Assembly: GCA_023715185.1 (NCBI GenBank)
Contig: JAMCAN010000001.1
Coordinates: forward strand, 1 to 64,000
Origin: Planococcus sp. MER TA 32b
GTDB taxonomy: Bacteria > Bacillota > Bacilli > Bacillales_A > Planococcaceae
DNA: 64,000 nucleotides
Direction of reading: 5' to 3'
The notes under the pieces are model-generated. The model was not told the origin of the DNA. It was given only the letters and a program-made list of their open reading frames with translations, and did not search any database. How positions within the stretch are numbered: position 1 is the first letter of the stretch; the number at the start of each line of letters is the position of its first letter. A program made the position numbers and the translations under genes. Shown here piece after piece: positions 21,677 through 31,693 of the stretch.

Positions 21677-22777
21677 TTGGCATTAACTGCAGGGATTGTA
21701 GGATTACCAAACGTAGGGAAGTCCACATTATTTAACGCCATAACAAAAGCAGGCGCGGAAGCAGCAAACTACCCGTTCTGTACAATAGATCCAAACGTCG
21801 GGATTGTAGAAGTTCCGGATGAGCGTTTGGACAAACTGACTGAATTAGTCGTACCAAAGAAAACCATACCAACTGCATTTGAATTTACGGATATTGCCGG
21901 CATCGTCAAAGGCGCCAGCAAAGGAGAAGGTCTTGGGAATAAATTCCTTTCCCACATCCGTGAAGTGGATGCCATCTGCCAGGTCGTACGCTGTTTCGCT
22001 GATGACAACATTACCCACGTATCGGGAAATGTAGATCCGGTTTCTGATATTGAAGTCATCAACCTTGAATTGATCCTGGCTGATATGGAAAGCATTGAAA
22101 AGAGAATTGCGCGCGCAGCGAAACTTGTGAAGCAAAAAGACAAAGAGGCTGTTGCTGAAGAGCCGGTTCTTTTCAAATTGCGTGAAGCATTCGAAGCTGG
22201 AAAGCTTGCCCGTTCAATCGATTTCACTGAAGATGAAATGCGTATTGCAAAAAACTTGAATTTATTGACGTTAAAGCCTATGCTTTATGTTGCCAACGTC
22301 TCTGAAGATGAGATCGCTGAAGCTGACAGCAATCCTTATGTACAAAAAGTGCGTGAGTATGCAGCGGAAGATAACTCGGATGTCATCGTTGTCTGTGCGA
22401 AAATCGAGGAAGAAATGGCTGAGCTTGAAGACGAGGAAAAAGAAATGTTCCTTGAAGAGCTTGGCATTGAAGAATCGGGCTTGGACCAACTGGTCAAAGC
22501 ATCGTACAGTTTACTTGGACTGGCTACATACTTTACTGCAGGGGTGCAGGAAGTTCGTGCCTGGACGTTCAAAAAAGGGATGAAAGCACCGCAATGTGCC
22601 GGTATTATCCACTCGGATTTCGAACGCGGTTTTATTCGCGCAGAAACAGTGGCGTATGAAGATTTAGTGGAAGCCGGTTCAATGGCTGCCGCAAAAGAAG
22701 CAGGGAAAGTTCGCCAGGAAGGCAAGGAATATCTTGTCAAAGACGGCGACGTTATGTTGTTCAGATTTAATGTGTAA
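21677..22777 (+). CDS. ychF: redox-regulated ATPase YchF (Obg family)
   Basis: Obg-like ATPase (OLA1 family) associated with ribosomes and the stress response; it prefers ATP because its G4 is atypical. The 366 residues have G1 GLPNVGKST, G3 DIAGIVKGA and a C-terminal TGS domain (RAWTFKKGMKAPQCAGIIHSD). An in-frame GTG at 21668 is too close to AAAGGT; TTG at 21677 gives the B. subtilis length and N-terminus MALTAGIVG. Confidence 0.96.
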   Translation: MALTAGIVGLPNVGKSTLFNAITKAGAEAANYPFCTIDPNVGIVEVPDERLDKLTELVVPKKTIPTAFEFTDIAGIVKGASKGEGLGNKFLSHIREVDAICQVVRCFADDNITHVSGNVDPVSDIEVINLELILADMESIEKRIARAAKLVKQKDKEAVAEEPVLFKLREAFEAGKLARSIDFTEDEMRIAKNLNLLTLKPMLYVANVSEDEIAEADSNPYVQKVREYAAEDNSDVIVVCAKIEEEMAELEDEEKEMFLEELGIEESGLDQLVKASYSLLGLATYFTAGVQEVRAWTFKKGMKAPQCAGIIHSDFERGFIRAETVAYEDLVEAGSMAAAKEAGKVRQEGKEYLVKDGDVMLFRFNV

Positions 22778-22848
22778 GATGTTGGATGTTGCCATGGATA
22801 CAATTCAAGAATAACCAGGCGACATACCGAGTCAGGAATAATAAACCA

Positions 22849-22878
22849 AACCGGATGCCTATTTGCATCCGGTTTTTA
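22849..22878 (+). terminator. ychF terminator
   Basis: AACCGGATGC/GCATCCGGTT hairpin followed by TTTTT. Confidence 0.92.
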
Positions 22879-22896
22879 ATTTGGGAGGGAAAAAAC

Positions 22897-23271
22897 ATGT
22901 TGTTATTTGTATACGGAACTTTAAAAACTGGTGGGAAATACCATTCTTACTTGGAAGAAGCATCTTTAAAAGCGGAGCAGGCGGTGGCTGCAGGTTCGCT
23001 TTATGATACAGGTCTCGGCTATCCGGCGATGAGCCTGGAGGAGACAGACCAAGTCCACGGCGAAGTCTACGAAATTCCGGAAGTGCTGTGGCCGGCACTC
23101 GATTTTCTGGAGGATTGCACAGGAGACGAAGCAACCGATCTTTACGAAAAATCGGTGATTCCAGTTGAAGTCAACGGCGAAGTTCTGGAAGCGACAGTTT
23201 ATCTGGCAAAAGATAAGAGCCTCTTGAAAACGAAGATTTCGAGTGGGAACTGGGAGATTGTTTTTGCTTAA
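22897..23271 (+). CDS. gamma-glutamylcyclotransferase-like protein (AIG2/YtfP)
   Basis: A 124-residue GGCT-fold protein beginning MLLFVYGTLKTGG, the family signature, with an acidic catalytic candidate in FLEDC and the conserved EVYEIP strand. Members cleave gamma-glutamyl-amine or gamma-glutamyl dipeptide substrates to 5-oxoproline; the substrate here is unknown. ATG with GGGAGGG eight bases upstream; an earlier in-frame extension runs through the ychF terminator and is rejected. Monocistronic. Confidence 0.85.
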   Translation: MLLFVYGTLKTGGKYHSYLEEASLKAEQAVAAGSLYDTGLGYPAMSLEETDQVHGEVYEIPEVLWPALDFLEDCTGDEATDLYEKSVIPVEVNGEVLEATVYLAKDKSLLKTKISSGNWEIVFA

Positions 23272-23310
23272 ATAAAATAATCCCAAAGAACCAGCACGCC
23301 TAAGACGCAG

Positions 23311-23862
23311 CTATTCTTCGGGATTTGGATATTCATCATATATATACAGACGGGGCTCGGACGGATCATCAAGGATCCAGGCTTCGTCTTTTTCTTTGCG
23401 CAATTCATGGTACATGAAAAAATCTCCGGCAGCACCGGCTGCGAGCATTGCGCCGAGCAGCACCAGAACCTGGTCCTGAATCCAGAAACCGATGATGGTG
23501 GGAATCACTGCTGTCGTCCAGAAGGGAAGCAGCAGCACCTGGCGCATTTTTTTATTTTGAAGCGGTGAGCTGGTTGTGGCGTAAGCATAGCCTTTCGAGA
23601 GTTCCAAGCCGTACGTGAGGGACGAGAGCGGCACTCTTCCAAAAATGACGAATCCGATCAAGTGGAATAATTCATGCAAAATGATCAGCACAATATAGCC
23701 GATTATGAAATAAACAATGCCCCACAGCGAGAATCCGAATGCCAGCGGTTCGATTAACAGATGGTAGGCGGCAGCGAAAGCGGCTACCAGCAAAATATTG
23801 ATCCAAAGCATTTTTGTCGCGACTTCTTCAAGTTTCAAGTCGATTACGGAAGACGGTTTCAT
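23311..23862 (-). CDS. DUF3267 membrane protein with HExxH motif
   Basis: A 182-residue protein with about four membrane helices and HELFHLIGF in the second, the HExxH zinc metalloprotease signature of the DUF3267 family (related to site-2-protease-like folds). The start is ATG 23862 because AAGGGAGTG lies upstream; an extension to 23898 lacks a site. It is the only minus-strand gene between oriC and the soxA-like fragment at 61 kb, and it runs head-on with the replication fork. Its C-terminal tail is acidic. Function unknown. Confidence 0.82.
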   Translation of the reverse strand: MKPSSVIDLKLEEVATKMLWINILLVAAFAAAYHLLIEPLAFGFSLWGIVYFIIGYIVLIILHELFHLIGFVIFGRVPLSSLTYGLELSKGYAYATTSSPLQNKKMRQVLLLPFWTTAVIPTIIGFWIQDQVLVLLGAMLAAGAAGDFFMYHELRKEKDEAWILDDPSEPRLYIYDEYPNPEE

Positions 23863-23964
23863 TGATTCACTCCCTTTAGCTATGAAAGACGGCTGCAAAG
23901 ATTTAAGGCGGATAAAAGACAGCTTCTAAGAAAAGTATAGCCGATTTTCAGATGGAAATGGTGG

Positions 23965-23993
23965 TTGCGGAGCAGATCGATTTGTGATACAAT
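23965..23993 (+). promoter_or_regulatory. rpsF operon promoter
   Basis: TTGCGG (23965-23970) and TACAAT (23988-23993) with a 17-base spacer, upstream of the S6 leader. Confidence 0.7.
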
Positions 23994-24028
23994 ACAGTGA
24001 TGTGAGTAATATTTTTAATTGCTTGCTC

Positions 24029-24057
24029 CTTGCCCGCTGGAATCAGCAGGGCCCAAG
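24029..24057 (+). promoter_or_regulatory. S6:S18 ribosomal protein leader
   Basis: A hairpin in the rpsF 5' leader pairs CTTGCCC with GGGC..CAAG around GCTGGAATCAGCA. This resembles the known rpsF leader that mimics the S6:S18 site in 16S rRNA and lets the S6:S18 complex repress its own operon. The identification rests on motif and position; no covariance model was run. Confidence 0.6.
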
Positions 24058-24079
24058 TCCATAAGGAGGTGACAACACG

Positions 24080-24367
24080 ATGAGAGAGTATGAACTAATG
24101 TACATTATTCAGCCTTCAATTGAAGAGGAAGCGAAAAAAGCGCTAGTTGAGCGTTTTAACGAAGTCCTTACTTCTAACGGTGCTGAAATCATCGAGTCGA
24201 AAGAGTGGGGTAAACGCCGTTTAGCTTACGAGATCAACGATTTGCGTGAAGGTTTCTACCAGATCGTAAAAGCTAACGCTGGATCTGAAGCTATCAACGA
24301 ATTTACACGTCTTGCGAACATTAACGAAGACATTATTCGCCATATCGCTGTACGCAAAGACGCGTAA
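24080..24367 (+). CDS. rpsF: 30S ribosomal protein S6
   Basis: A 95-residue S6 ([19 protein letters not shown], with [16 protein letters not shown]) that binds 16S rRNA with S18. AAGGAGGTG precedes the ATG. First gene of rpsF-ssb-rpsR, likely under S6:S18 feedback through the leader. Confidence 0.98.
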   Translation: MREYELMYIIQPSIEEEAKKALVERFNEVLTSNGAEIIESKEWGKRRLAYEINDLREGFYQIVKANAGSEAINEFTRLANINEDIIRHIAVRKDA

Positions 24368-24417
24368 GCAGCATATGGAACTGTTTATAACTTTGACTTA
24401 AAGGAGGTTGAATTCTG

Positions 24418-24897
24418 ATGATTAACCGAGTTGTATTAGTCGGAAGGCTTACAAAAGATCCAGATCTTCGCTACACACCAAGCGGTGCGGCGGTGGCACG
24501 TTTTACACTGGCTGTAAACCGTACTTTCTCCAACGCGCAAGGTGAAAAGGAAGCGGATTTTATTAACTGTACTGTTTGGCGCAAACAAGCTGAAAACACA
24601 GCGAATTTCCTTAAAAAAGGGAGTTTGGCAGGTGTTGAAGGCCGCATCCAGACAGGCAGCTACGAGGGACAGGATGGAAAACGTGTATATACGACTGAAG
24701 TGGTGGCGGACAGCGTTCAATTCCTTGAACCGCGGAATGCCGGAGCCGGTTCAGACCGTTCACAAGGGCAGCAGCCTTCATCCTATCAGCAGAACCAACC
24801 GACAAGTCAGCAAAACAATCATACCCGTGTAGACCAGGATCCATTCTCAAGCGGCAGCGGCCCGATCGAAGTATCGGATGACGATCTGCCGTTCTAA
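24418..24897 (+). CDS. ssb: single-stranded DNA-binding protein
   Basis: The 159-residue protein has an N-terminal OB fold ([18 protein letters not shown], with [19 protein letters not shown]), a Gln/Ser-rich disordered linker and the acidic tip DDDLPF that recruits RecO, PriA and other partners. AAAGGAGG start site. The place between S6 and S18 is the Bacillales norm, so replication and ribosome genes share one transcript. Confidence 0.98.
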   Translation: MINRVVLVGRLTKDPDLRYTPSGAAVARFTLAVNRTFSNAQGEKEADFINCTVWRKQAENTANFLKKGSLAGVEGRIQTGSYEGQDGKRVYTTEVVADSVQFLEPRNAGAGSDRSQGQQPSSYQQNQPTSQQNNHTRVDQDPFSSGSGPIEVSDDDLPF

Positions 24898-24948
24898 GAA
24901 CGACTGGCCAGAGGGCTTAAAATCTTAACAAAAAGGAGGTAATTCGAT

Positions 24949-25185
24949 ATGGCACCACGTCGCGGAGGCAAAAAGCGTAAAAAGGTTTGTTATTTTACGT
25001 CAAACAACATTACGCACATCGACTATAAAGATACTGACCTATTGAAGAAATTCATTTCTGAAAGAGGAAAAATCTTGCCACGTCGTGTTACAGGCACAAG
25101 CGCTAAATGGCAACGCAAGTTGACAATCGCTATCAAACGCGCTCGTATCATGGCACTTCTACCGTTTGTTGCGGAAGAAAGATAA
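24949..25185 (+). CDS. rpsR: 30S ribosomal protein S18
   Basis: A 78-residue basic protein with the S18 signature ([19 protein letters not shown] and [18 protein letters not shown]). It contains one Cys (KVCYF), the zinc-poor form. AAAGGAGG precedes the ATG. A terminator follows directly. Confidence 0.98.
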   Translation: MAPRRGGKKRKKVCYFTSNNITHIDYKDTDLLKKFISERGKILPRRVTGTSAKWQRKLTIAIKRARIMALLPFVAEER

Positions 25186-25195
25186 TTAATATTCA

Positions 25196-25223
25196 AAAAG
25201 ACCGGGAAACCGGTCTTTTTTTA
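25196..25223 (+). terminator. rpsR terminator
   Basis: AAAAGACCGG/CCGGTCTTTTTTT hairpin just after rpsR. Confidence 0.93.
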
Positions 25224-25251
25224 TTTTGCCTGGAAGAGTGAAAAGGGCTGG

Positions 25252-25324
25252 CGCGGATAAATGGAGTTTTGGCGCGGATAAACTGCCGGATGCCGCGGAT
25301 AAATAGAGCATAGCCGCGGATAAA
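25252..25324. repeat. four CGCGGATAA repeats at exact 21-base spacing
   Basis: CGCGGATAA begins at 25252, 25273, 25294 and 25315, each exactly 21 bases apart, with diverged spacers between. Twenty-one bases is two helical turns, so all copies face the same side of the DNA. The rest of 25325-25430 shows nothing recognisable. Confidence 0.8.
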
Positions 25325-25434
25325 GTGGAAATCGCAGTAGGCAACGCGAAATGGGAACATCAAGCAAGCTGCTGAAGAAGAAAAAGACGTGATTTTCACG
25401 GCGAAAACGTTCATTGAGCCGCCATCTCCGTTTT

Positions 25435-25463
25435 TTGTTCCCCACTTTCAATCGTGTTACAAT
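25435..25463 (+). promoter_or_regulatory. promoter of the yybS-gdpP-rplI-dnaB group
   Basis: TTGTTC (25435-25440), 17-base spacer and TACAAT (25458-25463), 45 bases before the first start. Confidence 0.6.
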
Positions 25464-25507
25464 TATAAGGATGAAATTAAACCCGAAAGAAGGGGAAATA
25501 CAGCTTC

Positions 25508-26467
25508 ATGCAGAATCAACGAACAAGACAAATTACGAACGGTGCGCTGATGGCAGCCGTTTTTACGGTATTGATGGCCATTACTGTATACGTTCCTGTT
25601 ATTAGTGCAGTAACATTGTTCTTTCTCGCATTACCGATTGCCTGGTACAGCGCAAAATATCCATGGAAACCGTCTGCGCTGTTTTCATTGGCAACATTCT
25701 TGCTAAGTTTTATCATCGGCGGAGTTTTCGCGGTGCCGGTGGCGCTTCTTTATATTCCATTCGGCTTGATGATCGGCTTGTCGATCCATTACAGAAAGAG
25801 CAAATTGTTCATGTTCATGGGTTCTTCCGTTGTCTGGCTGATATCGGTGATGGTGCAATACGTGGCTATGATCTGGCTGTTTGGCATAAATGTCATTGAA
25901 GAGTACCTCACCGCTTCCAAAGCCACTTTGACGAATGGCAGCGACTGGATGGAGCGCCTGGGCGGCACGGAAGAACAAATCGAACAATACAATGAAAGCG
26001 TCGGCACTATGCTGACAACTTTTGAGACGACATTGCCGGCTCTGATTATTTTATCGGTTTTCGTGATTGTCTGGATCCATCTCCTGATCAATCTGCCGAT
26101 TTTGAAACGTCTTGGCACAGCGGTTCCAAAATTCCCGCCATTTGCTGATATGAAATTGCCGAAATCTGTATTATGGTATTATTTAATCGTATTACTTATT
26201 TCGATGCTGTCAGAATTTGAACCGGGCACTATTGTCTTTTTAGCGTTCGCTAACGCCATGGTTCTATTGCAGATGCTTTTATTCCTGCAAGGGATCGCTT
26301 TCTACCATTTCTATGTCCAGCAGGAAGGCTGGCCGACTTGGGTCAAAGTGATCGTCACTGTTTTTGCGTTCCCGCTGCAGGCATTTACAACAATCGTTGG
26401 AATCGTGGATCTTGGATTCGATATCCGGGGCTGGGTCAAAAAGGCACATGATTTTAAAGGAAAATAA
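25508..26467 (+). CDS. DUF2232 membrane protein (YybS-like)
   Basis: A 319-residue polytopic protein with about eight hydrophobic helices, starting MQNQRTRQITNGALMAAVF. The N-terminal helices resemble the S-component (ThiT/ECF) style of fold, and DUF2232 proteins are annotated so, but the ligand is unknown. It lies 13 bases before gdpP, a conserved pairing in Bacillales (yybS-yybT), so it may act with the c-di-AMP phosphodiesterase. An AGAAGGGG site lies a little far (about 12 bases) upstream of the ATG. Confidence 0.88.
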   Translation: MQNQRTRQITNGALMAAVFTVLMAITVYVPVISAVTLFFLALPIAWYSAKYPWKPSALFSLATFLLSFIIGGVFAVPVALLYIPFGLMIGLSIHYRKSKLFMFMGSSVVWLISVMVQYVAMIWLFGINVIEEYLTASKATLTNGSDWMERLGGTEEQIEQYNESVGTMLTTFETTLPALIILSVFVIVWIHLLINLPILKRLGTAVPKFPPFADMKLPKSVLWYYLIVLLISMLSEFEPGTIVFLAFANAMVLLQMLLFLQGIAFYHFYVQQEGWPTWVKVIVTVFAFPLQAFTTIVGIVDLGFDIRGWVKKAHDFKGK

Positions 26468-26480
26468 GGAGCTGAAATGA

Positions 26481-28457
26481 ATGTCGGCTTTTTTTAGGAA
26501 AAGGAAGTTGAGGTACCCGTTATTGGCGTTGCTGATACTGGGGCTGGCCGCTTCAATCCTGATCGCATTTGTATCGGAATTGATCGCGGGCATATTCTTT
26601 TTTCTTTTCGCTGCCGCTTTTGCGTTTACGTGGCTGATTGAAAAAAGGACATATGAAGCAACCGAAAAACATATAGAGACCCTTTCTTACCGAATGAAAA
26701 AAGTCGGGGAAGAGGCTTTGCTCGAAATGCCAATCGGTATTTTACTGGCGGATGAAGAGTTTAAAATTGAATGGGCGAATCCCTATATCAGTTCAGTTCT
26801 TGAATACGATACATTGATCGGTGAATCGATCTACAGCCTGTCGGATGATTTTCATACATTGGTGAAATCGGAAGAAATCCGTGATTTGACGATTACACTT
26901 GGCGATCGGAAATATCGTGTCTATTATAAAGCGGATGACCGTTTGTTCTATTTGTTCGATATCACAGAGCAAGTGGAAATCGAATCTTTGTATTATGCGG
27001 ACCGAACCGTTATCGGTATCCTGTTCATCGATAATTACGATGAACTGGCGCAAGGCATGGATGACCAGACACGCAGCAACCTGAACAGCCTGGTCACATC
27101 GCTGATCAATGATTGGGGAGCGACCCATGGCATCTTCGTCAAACGGGTTTCATCCGACCGTTTCATGGCGGTATTCAATGAATCGATCCTGAAACAACTG
27201 GAAATTTCAAAATTTGCCATCCTGGACGATATCCGGGAGGTTACATCGAAGGATAATCTGGCTCTTACGTTAAGTATCGGGGTGGGTGCGGGCTCCGCAT
27301 CGCTCGTAGAACTTGGCAGCATGGCGCAATCGGGGCTTGACCTTGTGCTTGGGCGCGGCGGCGACCAGGTGGCCATCAAGCATCCGAGCGGCAAGGTGAA
27401 ATTCTATGGCGGGAAAACCAATCCCGTCGAAAAACGCACGCGGGTGCGCGCCCGCGTCATCTCCCACGCTTTGCGTGATTTGATCCAGGACAGCGACCAG
27501 GTCTTTATCATGGGGCATAAGATGCCGGACATGGATTCCATCGGCGCGGCGGTAGGCGTAGCCAAAATGGCCGCGATGAATAAAGTCAAAGGGCGCATCG
27601 TCCTCGACTTTGATGAGTATGACCGCAGTGTCAGCCGGCTGATGGAGGAAATCGAAGGTGACACTGATTTGTTCGAGCAGTTTATCACGCCGGAAGAGGC
27701 GCTAGCCGATATGACGGATAATTCACTGCTTGTCGTAGTGGATACCCATAAACCGTCAATGGTTATTGAAGAACGGCTGCTTCAGCGGATGGAACGGGTC
27801 GTTTTGATCGACCACCACCGCAGAGGCGAAGAATTCATCACCAACACCATGCTGGTTTATATGGAACCTTATGCATCTTCCACAGCCGAGTTGGTGACGG
27901 AATTGATCGAATACCAGCCGAAGCATGAAAAGCTGTCAATGCTTGAAGCGACAGCGATGCTTGCCGGTATTATCGTGGATACGAAAAGCTTTACGCTGCG
28001 TACAGGAGCCCGTACTTTCGAGGCGGCATCTTATCTTCGTGCCAATGGCGCGGATACGGTGCTTGTGCAGCGTTTATTGAAAGAAGACATGGACACGTAT
28101 CTTGAACGCGCGCGAATCGTGGAAACCGTGGAATTTGTCGGGGGCGGCATCGTGATTGCCCATGGCCAGCCGGATCGCGTGTACAGCCCGGTGCTGATTG
28201 CGCAGACAGCTGATATTCTGCTCACGATGAAAGATGTCAACGCATCGTTTGTTGTAGCGGAACGGAATGAAGGCGGCGTCGGCATTTCAGCCCGGTCGCT
28301 TGGAGAAGTGAATGTCCAGGTGATCATGGAAAATCTCGGCGGCGGAGGCCACTTGACGAATGCGGCAACCCAAATGCCGGAAGCGACAATCGAAGAAGCG
28401 ATCGCATCATTAAAAGAAACCATTTCAGAAACATATGAGGGGGAGCAAACCGAATGA
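26481..28457 (+). CDS. gdpP: cyclic-di-AMP phosphodiesterase GdpP
   Basis: Membrane-bound enzyme that hydrolyses c-di-AMP to pApA and so affects potassium and osmolyte balance and beta-lactam tolerance. The 658 residues have two N-terminal TM helices (about 10-55), a degenerate haem-binding PAS (about 80-150), a degenerate GGDEF (SSDRF in place of GGDEF, about 170-300) and catalytic DHH/DHHA1 domains (about 335-655, with [29 protein letters not shown] and GGGGH). All metal ligands of the DHH domain are visible. It overlaps rplI by four bases. Confidence 0.97.
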   Translation: MSAFFRKRKLRYPLLALLILGLAASILIAFVSELIAGIFFFLFAAAFAFTWLIEKRTYEATEKHIETLSYRMKKVGEEALLEMPIGILLADEEFKIEWANPYISSVLEYDTLIGESIYSLSDDFHTLVKSEEIRDLTITLGDRKYRVYYKADDRLFYLFDITEQVEIESLYYADRTVIGILFIDNYDELAQGMDDQTRSNLNSLVTSLINDWGATHGIFVKRVSSDRFMAVFNESILKQLEISKFAILDDIREVTSKDNLALTLSIGVGAGSASLVELGSMAQSGLDLVLGRGGDQVAIKHPSGKVKFYGGKTNPVEKRTRVRARVISHALRDLIQDSDQVFIMGHKMPDMDSIGAAVGVAKMAAMNKVKGRIVLDFDEYDRSVSRLMEEIEGDTDLFEQFITPEEALADMTDNSLLVVVDTHKPSMVIEERLLQRMERVVLIDHHRRGEEFITNTMLVYMEPYASSTAELVTELIEYQPKHEKLSMLEATAMLAGIIVDTKSFTLRTGARTFEAASYLRANGADTVLVQRLLKEDMDTYLERARIVETVEFVGGGIVIAHGQPDRVYSPVLIAQTADILLTMKDVNASFVVAERNEGGVGISARSLGEVNVQVIMENLGGGGHLTNAATQMPEATIEEAIASLKETISETYEGEQTE

Positions 28458-28903
28458 AAGTTATATTCTTGAAAGACGTAAAAGGCAAAGGCAAAAAAGG
28501 CGATATCAAAAACGTGGCGGACGGCTACGCGCATAACTACCTGTTGAAAAACAACCTGGCGAAAGAAGCCGATCAGGCAGCAATCAGCCAATTGGCCGGC
28601 CAGAAGAAAAAAGAGGAAAAAGAATCTGCGCAGGAACTGGCAGAAGCGCAGAAATTGAAAGAAGAGCTTGAAAGCCTGACAATCGAGCTGCAGACAAAAG
28701 CTGGTGAAGGCGGCCGTCTATTCGGTTCGATTACGACCAAACAGATTGCCAAGGAACTTGAAAAAACACATGGCATCAAAATCGATAAGCGAAAAATGGA
28801 ATTGGATGACGCTATCCGTGCACTAGGATACACGAATGTGCCGGTAAAATTGCATCATGACGTAACAGCGACGCTCAAAGTTCATGTAACAGAAGAAGCG
28901 TAA
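28454..28903 (+). CDS. rplI: 50S ribosomal protein L9
   Basis: The 149 residues have the L9 N-domain ([20 protein letters not shown], with [12 protein letters not shown]), the long connecting helix and the C-domain. The ATG overlaps the gdpP stop (ATGA), suggesting translational coupling. L9 bridges ribosomes and limits frameshifting. Confidence 0.98.
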   Translation: MKVIFLKDVKGKGKKGDIKNVADGYAHNYLLKNNLAKEADQAAISQLAGQKKKEEKESAQELAEAQKLKEELESLTIELQTKAGEGGRLFGSITTKQIAKELEKTHGIKIDKRKMELDDAIRALGYTNVPVKLHHDVTATLKVHVTEEA

Positions 28904-28915
28904 GGAGATGGACCG

Positions 28916-30271
28916 ATGAACGAAATAATGGATCGTGTCCCTCCGCATAACCAGGAAGCCGAGCAATCGGTTCTTGGTGCCATTTTCTTAGAACCGCAGT
29001 CCCTGATTTCGGTCGCGGAAATAGTCATGCCGGAAGATTTCTACCGCATTGCGCACCAGAAGATTTTCCAGACGATGCTCAATTTGTCGGACCGCGGGAA
29101 AGCGATCGATGTGGTGACTGTCACTGAAGAACTTTCCGCTAAAAAGGAATTGGAAGATGTCGGTGGGCTGTCGTATCTGACGGAGATCGCCAATGCGGTC
29201 CCGACTGCGGCGAACGTCGGCCATTATGCTCATATCGTGGAAGAAAAAGCATTGCTGCGCCGTCTGATCCGTGTGGCGACTTCCATTGTGGAAGATGGCT
29301 TTACACGCGAAGACGAAGTAGAGGCATTGCTTGCTGAAGCGGAAAAGAAAATGATGGAAGTATCCAGCCGCAAGAACGCTGGAGATTTTATTCACATCAA
29401 AGATGTATTGGTTAAAACGTATGACAATATCGAATTGCTGCATACGCGCAAAGGAGACGTCACAGGGATTCCTACAGGCTTCCGGGACCTGGATAAGGTG
29501 ACGGCAGGGTTTCAGCGGAACGACCTGATTATCGTGGCTGCACGGCCTTCTGTCGGTAAGACGGCTTTTGCGCTGAATGTCGCGCAGAACGTCGCGACCA
29601 AGACGGACGAGAACGTCGCCATCTTCTCACTCGAGATGGGGGCGGAACAGCTCGTCATGCGTATGCTCTGTGCGGAAGGCAATATCGATGCGCAGGTGCT
29701 GCGGACCGGTGCTTTGCAGAATGAAGACTGGCGCAAGCTGACGATGGCGATGGGCAGTTTGTCGAATGCCGGAATTTTCATCGATGATACGCCGGGCATC
29801 CGGGTCAATGATATCCGCGCGAAATGCCGCCGCCTGAAACAGGAATACGGTCTCGGGATGATCATGATCGATTATCTTCAGTTGATCCAGGGCCCGGGTA
29901 AATCCGGTGAAAACCGCCAGCAGGAAGTATCGGATATTTCCCGTTCTTTGAAAGGCCTTGCCCGTGAACTTGAAGTTCCCGTTATCGCATTGTCCCAGCT
30001 GTCCCGTGGAGTGGAGCAGCGCCAGGACAAACGCCCGATGATGTCGGATCTTCGTGAATCGGGAAGTATTGAGCAGGATGCCGATATTGTATCGTTCCTG
30101 TATCGCGAAGATTATTACGATAAAGAAACAGAAGATCAAAATATGATCGAGATCATCATTGCCAAGCAGCGTAACGGCCCGACCGGTACGGTAAAGCTGG
30201 CATTTGTGAAGGAATACAATAAATTCGTCACCATCGACTGGAGTCAGCACGAATCCGGCGGTGACTTCTAA
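28916..30271 (+). CDS. dnaB: replicative DNA helicase (DnaB family; DnaC in B. subtilis)
   Basis: Hexameric 5'-3' helicase of the replisome, loaded by DnaD/DnaB/DnaI in Bacillales. The 451 residues have the N-terminal collar (PPHNQEAEQSVLGAIFLEP) and a RecA-like C-domain with Walker A ARPSVGKTAFAL, Walker B MIMIDYLQLI and the Arg finger region. No intein interrupts the P-loop. It lies 12 bases after rplI and ends at a strong terminator. Confidence 0.97.
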   Translation: MNEIMDRVPPHNQEAEQSVLGAIFLEPQSLISVAEIVMPEDFYRIAHQKIFQTMLNLSDRGKAIDVVTVTEELSAKKELEDVGGLSYLTEIANAVPTAANVGHYAHIVEEKALLRRLIRVATSIVEDGFTREDEVEALLAEAEKKMMEVSSRKNAGDFIHIKDVLVKTYDNIELLHTRKGDVTGIPTGFRDLDKVTAGFQRNDLIIVAARPSVGKTAFALNVAQNVATKTDENVAIFSLEMGAEQLVMRMLCAEGNIDAQVLRTGALQNEDWRKLTMAMGSLSNAGIFIDDTPGIRVNDIRAKCRRLKQEYGLGMIMIDYLQLIQGPGKSGENRQQEVSDISRSLKGLARELEVPVIALSQLSRGVEQRQDKRPMMSDLRESGSIEQDADIVSFLYREDYYDKETEDQNMIEIIIAKQRNGPTGTVKLAFVKEYNKFVTIDWSQHESGGDF

Positions 30272-30316
30272 ACACGAACGTTTAAATGCGGAAACACATT
30301 TACGTTCGTGTTTTCT
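30271..30316 (+). terminator. dnaB terminator
   Basis: Long hairpin AACACGAACG...CGTTCGTGTT with inner pairing TAAATG/CATTTA, followed by TTCTTC. The stop codon forms its first base. Confidence 0.85.
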
Positions 30317-30327
30317 TCGGTTTTTGA

Positions 30328-30356
30328 TTGACTAAAGCGGTTTTCATTGATACAAT
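30328..30356 (+). promoter_or_regulatory. purA promoter
   Basis: TTGACT (30328-30333), 17-base spacer, TACAAT (30351-30356), 47 bases before the purA start. Confidence 0.75.
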
Positions 30357-30402
30357 TAACTCTGTTTGAAACAAGGGCGCAAGCCTGACGGAGGTGCGGA
30401 CA

Positions 30403-31689
30403 ATGACATCAGTCGTAGTAGTAGGAACGCAATGGGGAGACGAAGGAAAAGGGAAAATCACGGATTTTCTATCCGAGCACGCGGAAGTGATTGCACGCTA
30501 TCAGGGCGGAAATAACGCTGGGCACACAATCATCTTTGGCGGAGAAACATATAAACTGCATTTGATTCCATCGGGGATTTTTTATAAAGACAAGATTTCA
30601 GTGATCGGCAATGGCATGGTCGTGGATCCGAAAGCGTTGGTAAAAGAGTTGAAGGGCCTTCACGACCGTGGAGTGACCACTGAAAACCTGCGCATTTCCA
30701 ACCGCGCCCACGTTCTTCTGCCTTACCACATCAAGCAGGATGAAGTCGAAGAAGCGCGCCGCGGCGCCAATAAAATCGGGACTACCGGAAAAGGCATCGG
30801 ACCGGCTTATATGGACAAAGCCGCGCGTGTCGGAATTCGTATGGCGGACCTGTTGGACTCTGTCGTATTCGAAGAAAAACTTCGCATGAACTTGAAAGAG
30901 AAAAACCGCCTGTTCGAGAAATTCTACGAAACAGACGGCTTTACTGTCGAGGAAATCATGGAAGAATACTACCAATATGGCCAGGAAATCGCCAAATACG
31001 TAACGGATACTTCAAAAGTATTGAATGACGCATTTGACGAAGGACGCCGTGTGCTATTTGAAGGCGCACAGGGCGTCATGCTCGATATCGACCAGGGGAC
31101 TTATCCGTTCGTTACGTCATCAAACCCGGTCGCCGGCGGTGTGACGATCGGAGCGGGCGTTGGGCCAACGACGATTTCCCATGTCATCGGTGTCTGCAAA
31201 GCCTACACTTCACGAGTGGGCGACGGACCTTTCCCGACGGAATTATTCGATGAAGTCGGCGACCAGATCCGTACGGTCGGCAAGGAATTCGGTACGACTA
31301 CAGGCCGTCCGCGCCGTATTGGCTGGTTCGACAGCGTTGTCGTGCGCCATGCGCGCCGTGTCAGCGGATTGACGGATTTGACGGTCAACTCGATCGACGT
31401 TTTGACAGGTCTTGAGACAGTGAAAATCTGTACAGCATACCGCTATAAAGGTGAATTGATCACGGAATACCCAGCGAACTTGCGTATGCTGGCTGATTGT
31501 GAGCCGGTTTACGAGGAACTTCCAGGCTGGACGGAAGATGTAACGAAATGCAAATCGCTTGGCGAATTGCCGGAAAACGCGCGCCATTACCTGGAGCGCA
31601 TCTCGCAATTGACAGGCGTCCAAATTTCCATCTTCTCGGTGGGACCTGACCGTAACCAGACGAATATTGTTACGAGTGTGTGGAGATAG
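30403..31689 (+). CDS. purA: adenylosuccinate synthetase
   Basis: Joins IMP and aspartate with GTP in the first step to AMP. The 428 residues begin [18 protein letters not shown], containing the catalytic Asp and P-loop, then GNNAGHTI with the catalytic His. The GTG at 30394 is rejected because GGAGGTG overlaps it and is ideally placed (six bases) for the ATG at 30403. Five palindromic repeats separate it from the first terminator. Confidence 0.97.
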   Translation: MTSVVVVGTQWGDEGKGKITDFLSEHAEVIARYQGGNNAGHTIIFGGETYKLHLIPSGIFYKDKISVIGNGMVVDPKALVKELKGLHDRGVTTENLRISNRAHVLLPYHIKQDEVEEARRGANKIGTTGKGIGPAYMDKAARVGIRMADLLDSVVFEEKLRMNLKEKNRLFEKFYETDGFTVEEIMEEYYQYGQEIAKYVTDTSKVLNDAFDEGRRVLFEGAQGVMLDIDQGTYPFVTSSNPVAGGVTIGAGVGPTTISHVIGVCKAYTSRVGDGPFPTELFDEVGDQIRTVGKEFGTTTGRPRRIGWFDSVVVRHARRVSGLTDLTVNSIDVLTGLETVKICTAYRYKGELITEYPANLRMLADCEPVYEELPGWTEDVTKCKSLGELPENARHYLERISQLTGVQISIFSVGPDRNQTNIVTSVWR

Positions 31690-31693
31690 CAAC

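Noticed and set aside
25252-25324. Possible CRISPR array
   Set aside because: The repeated unit is only 9 bases with 12-base spacers and no cas genes are present, so it is not CRISPR.
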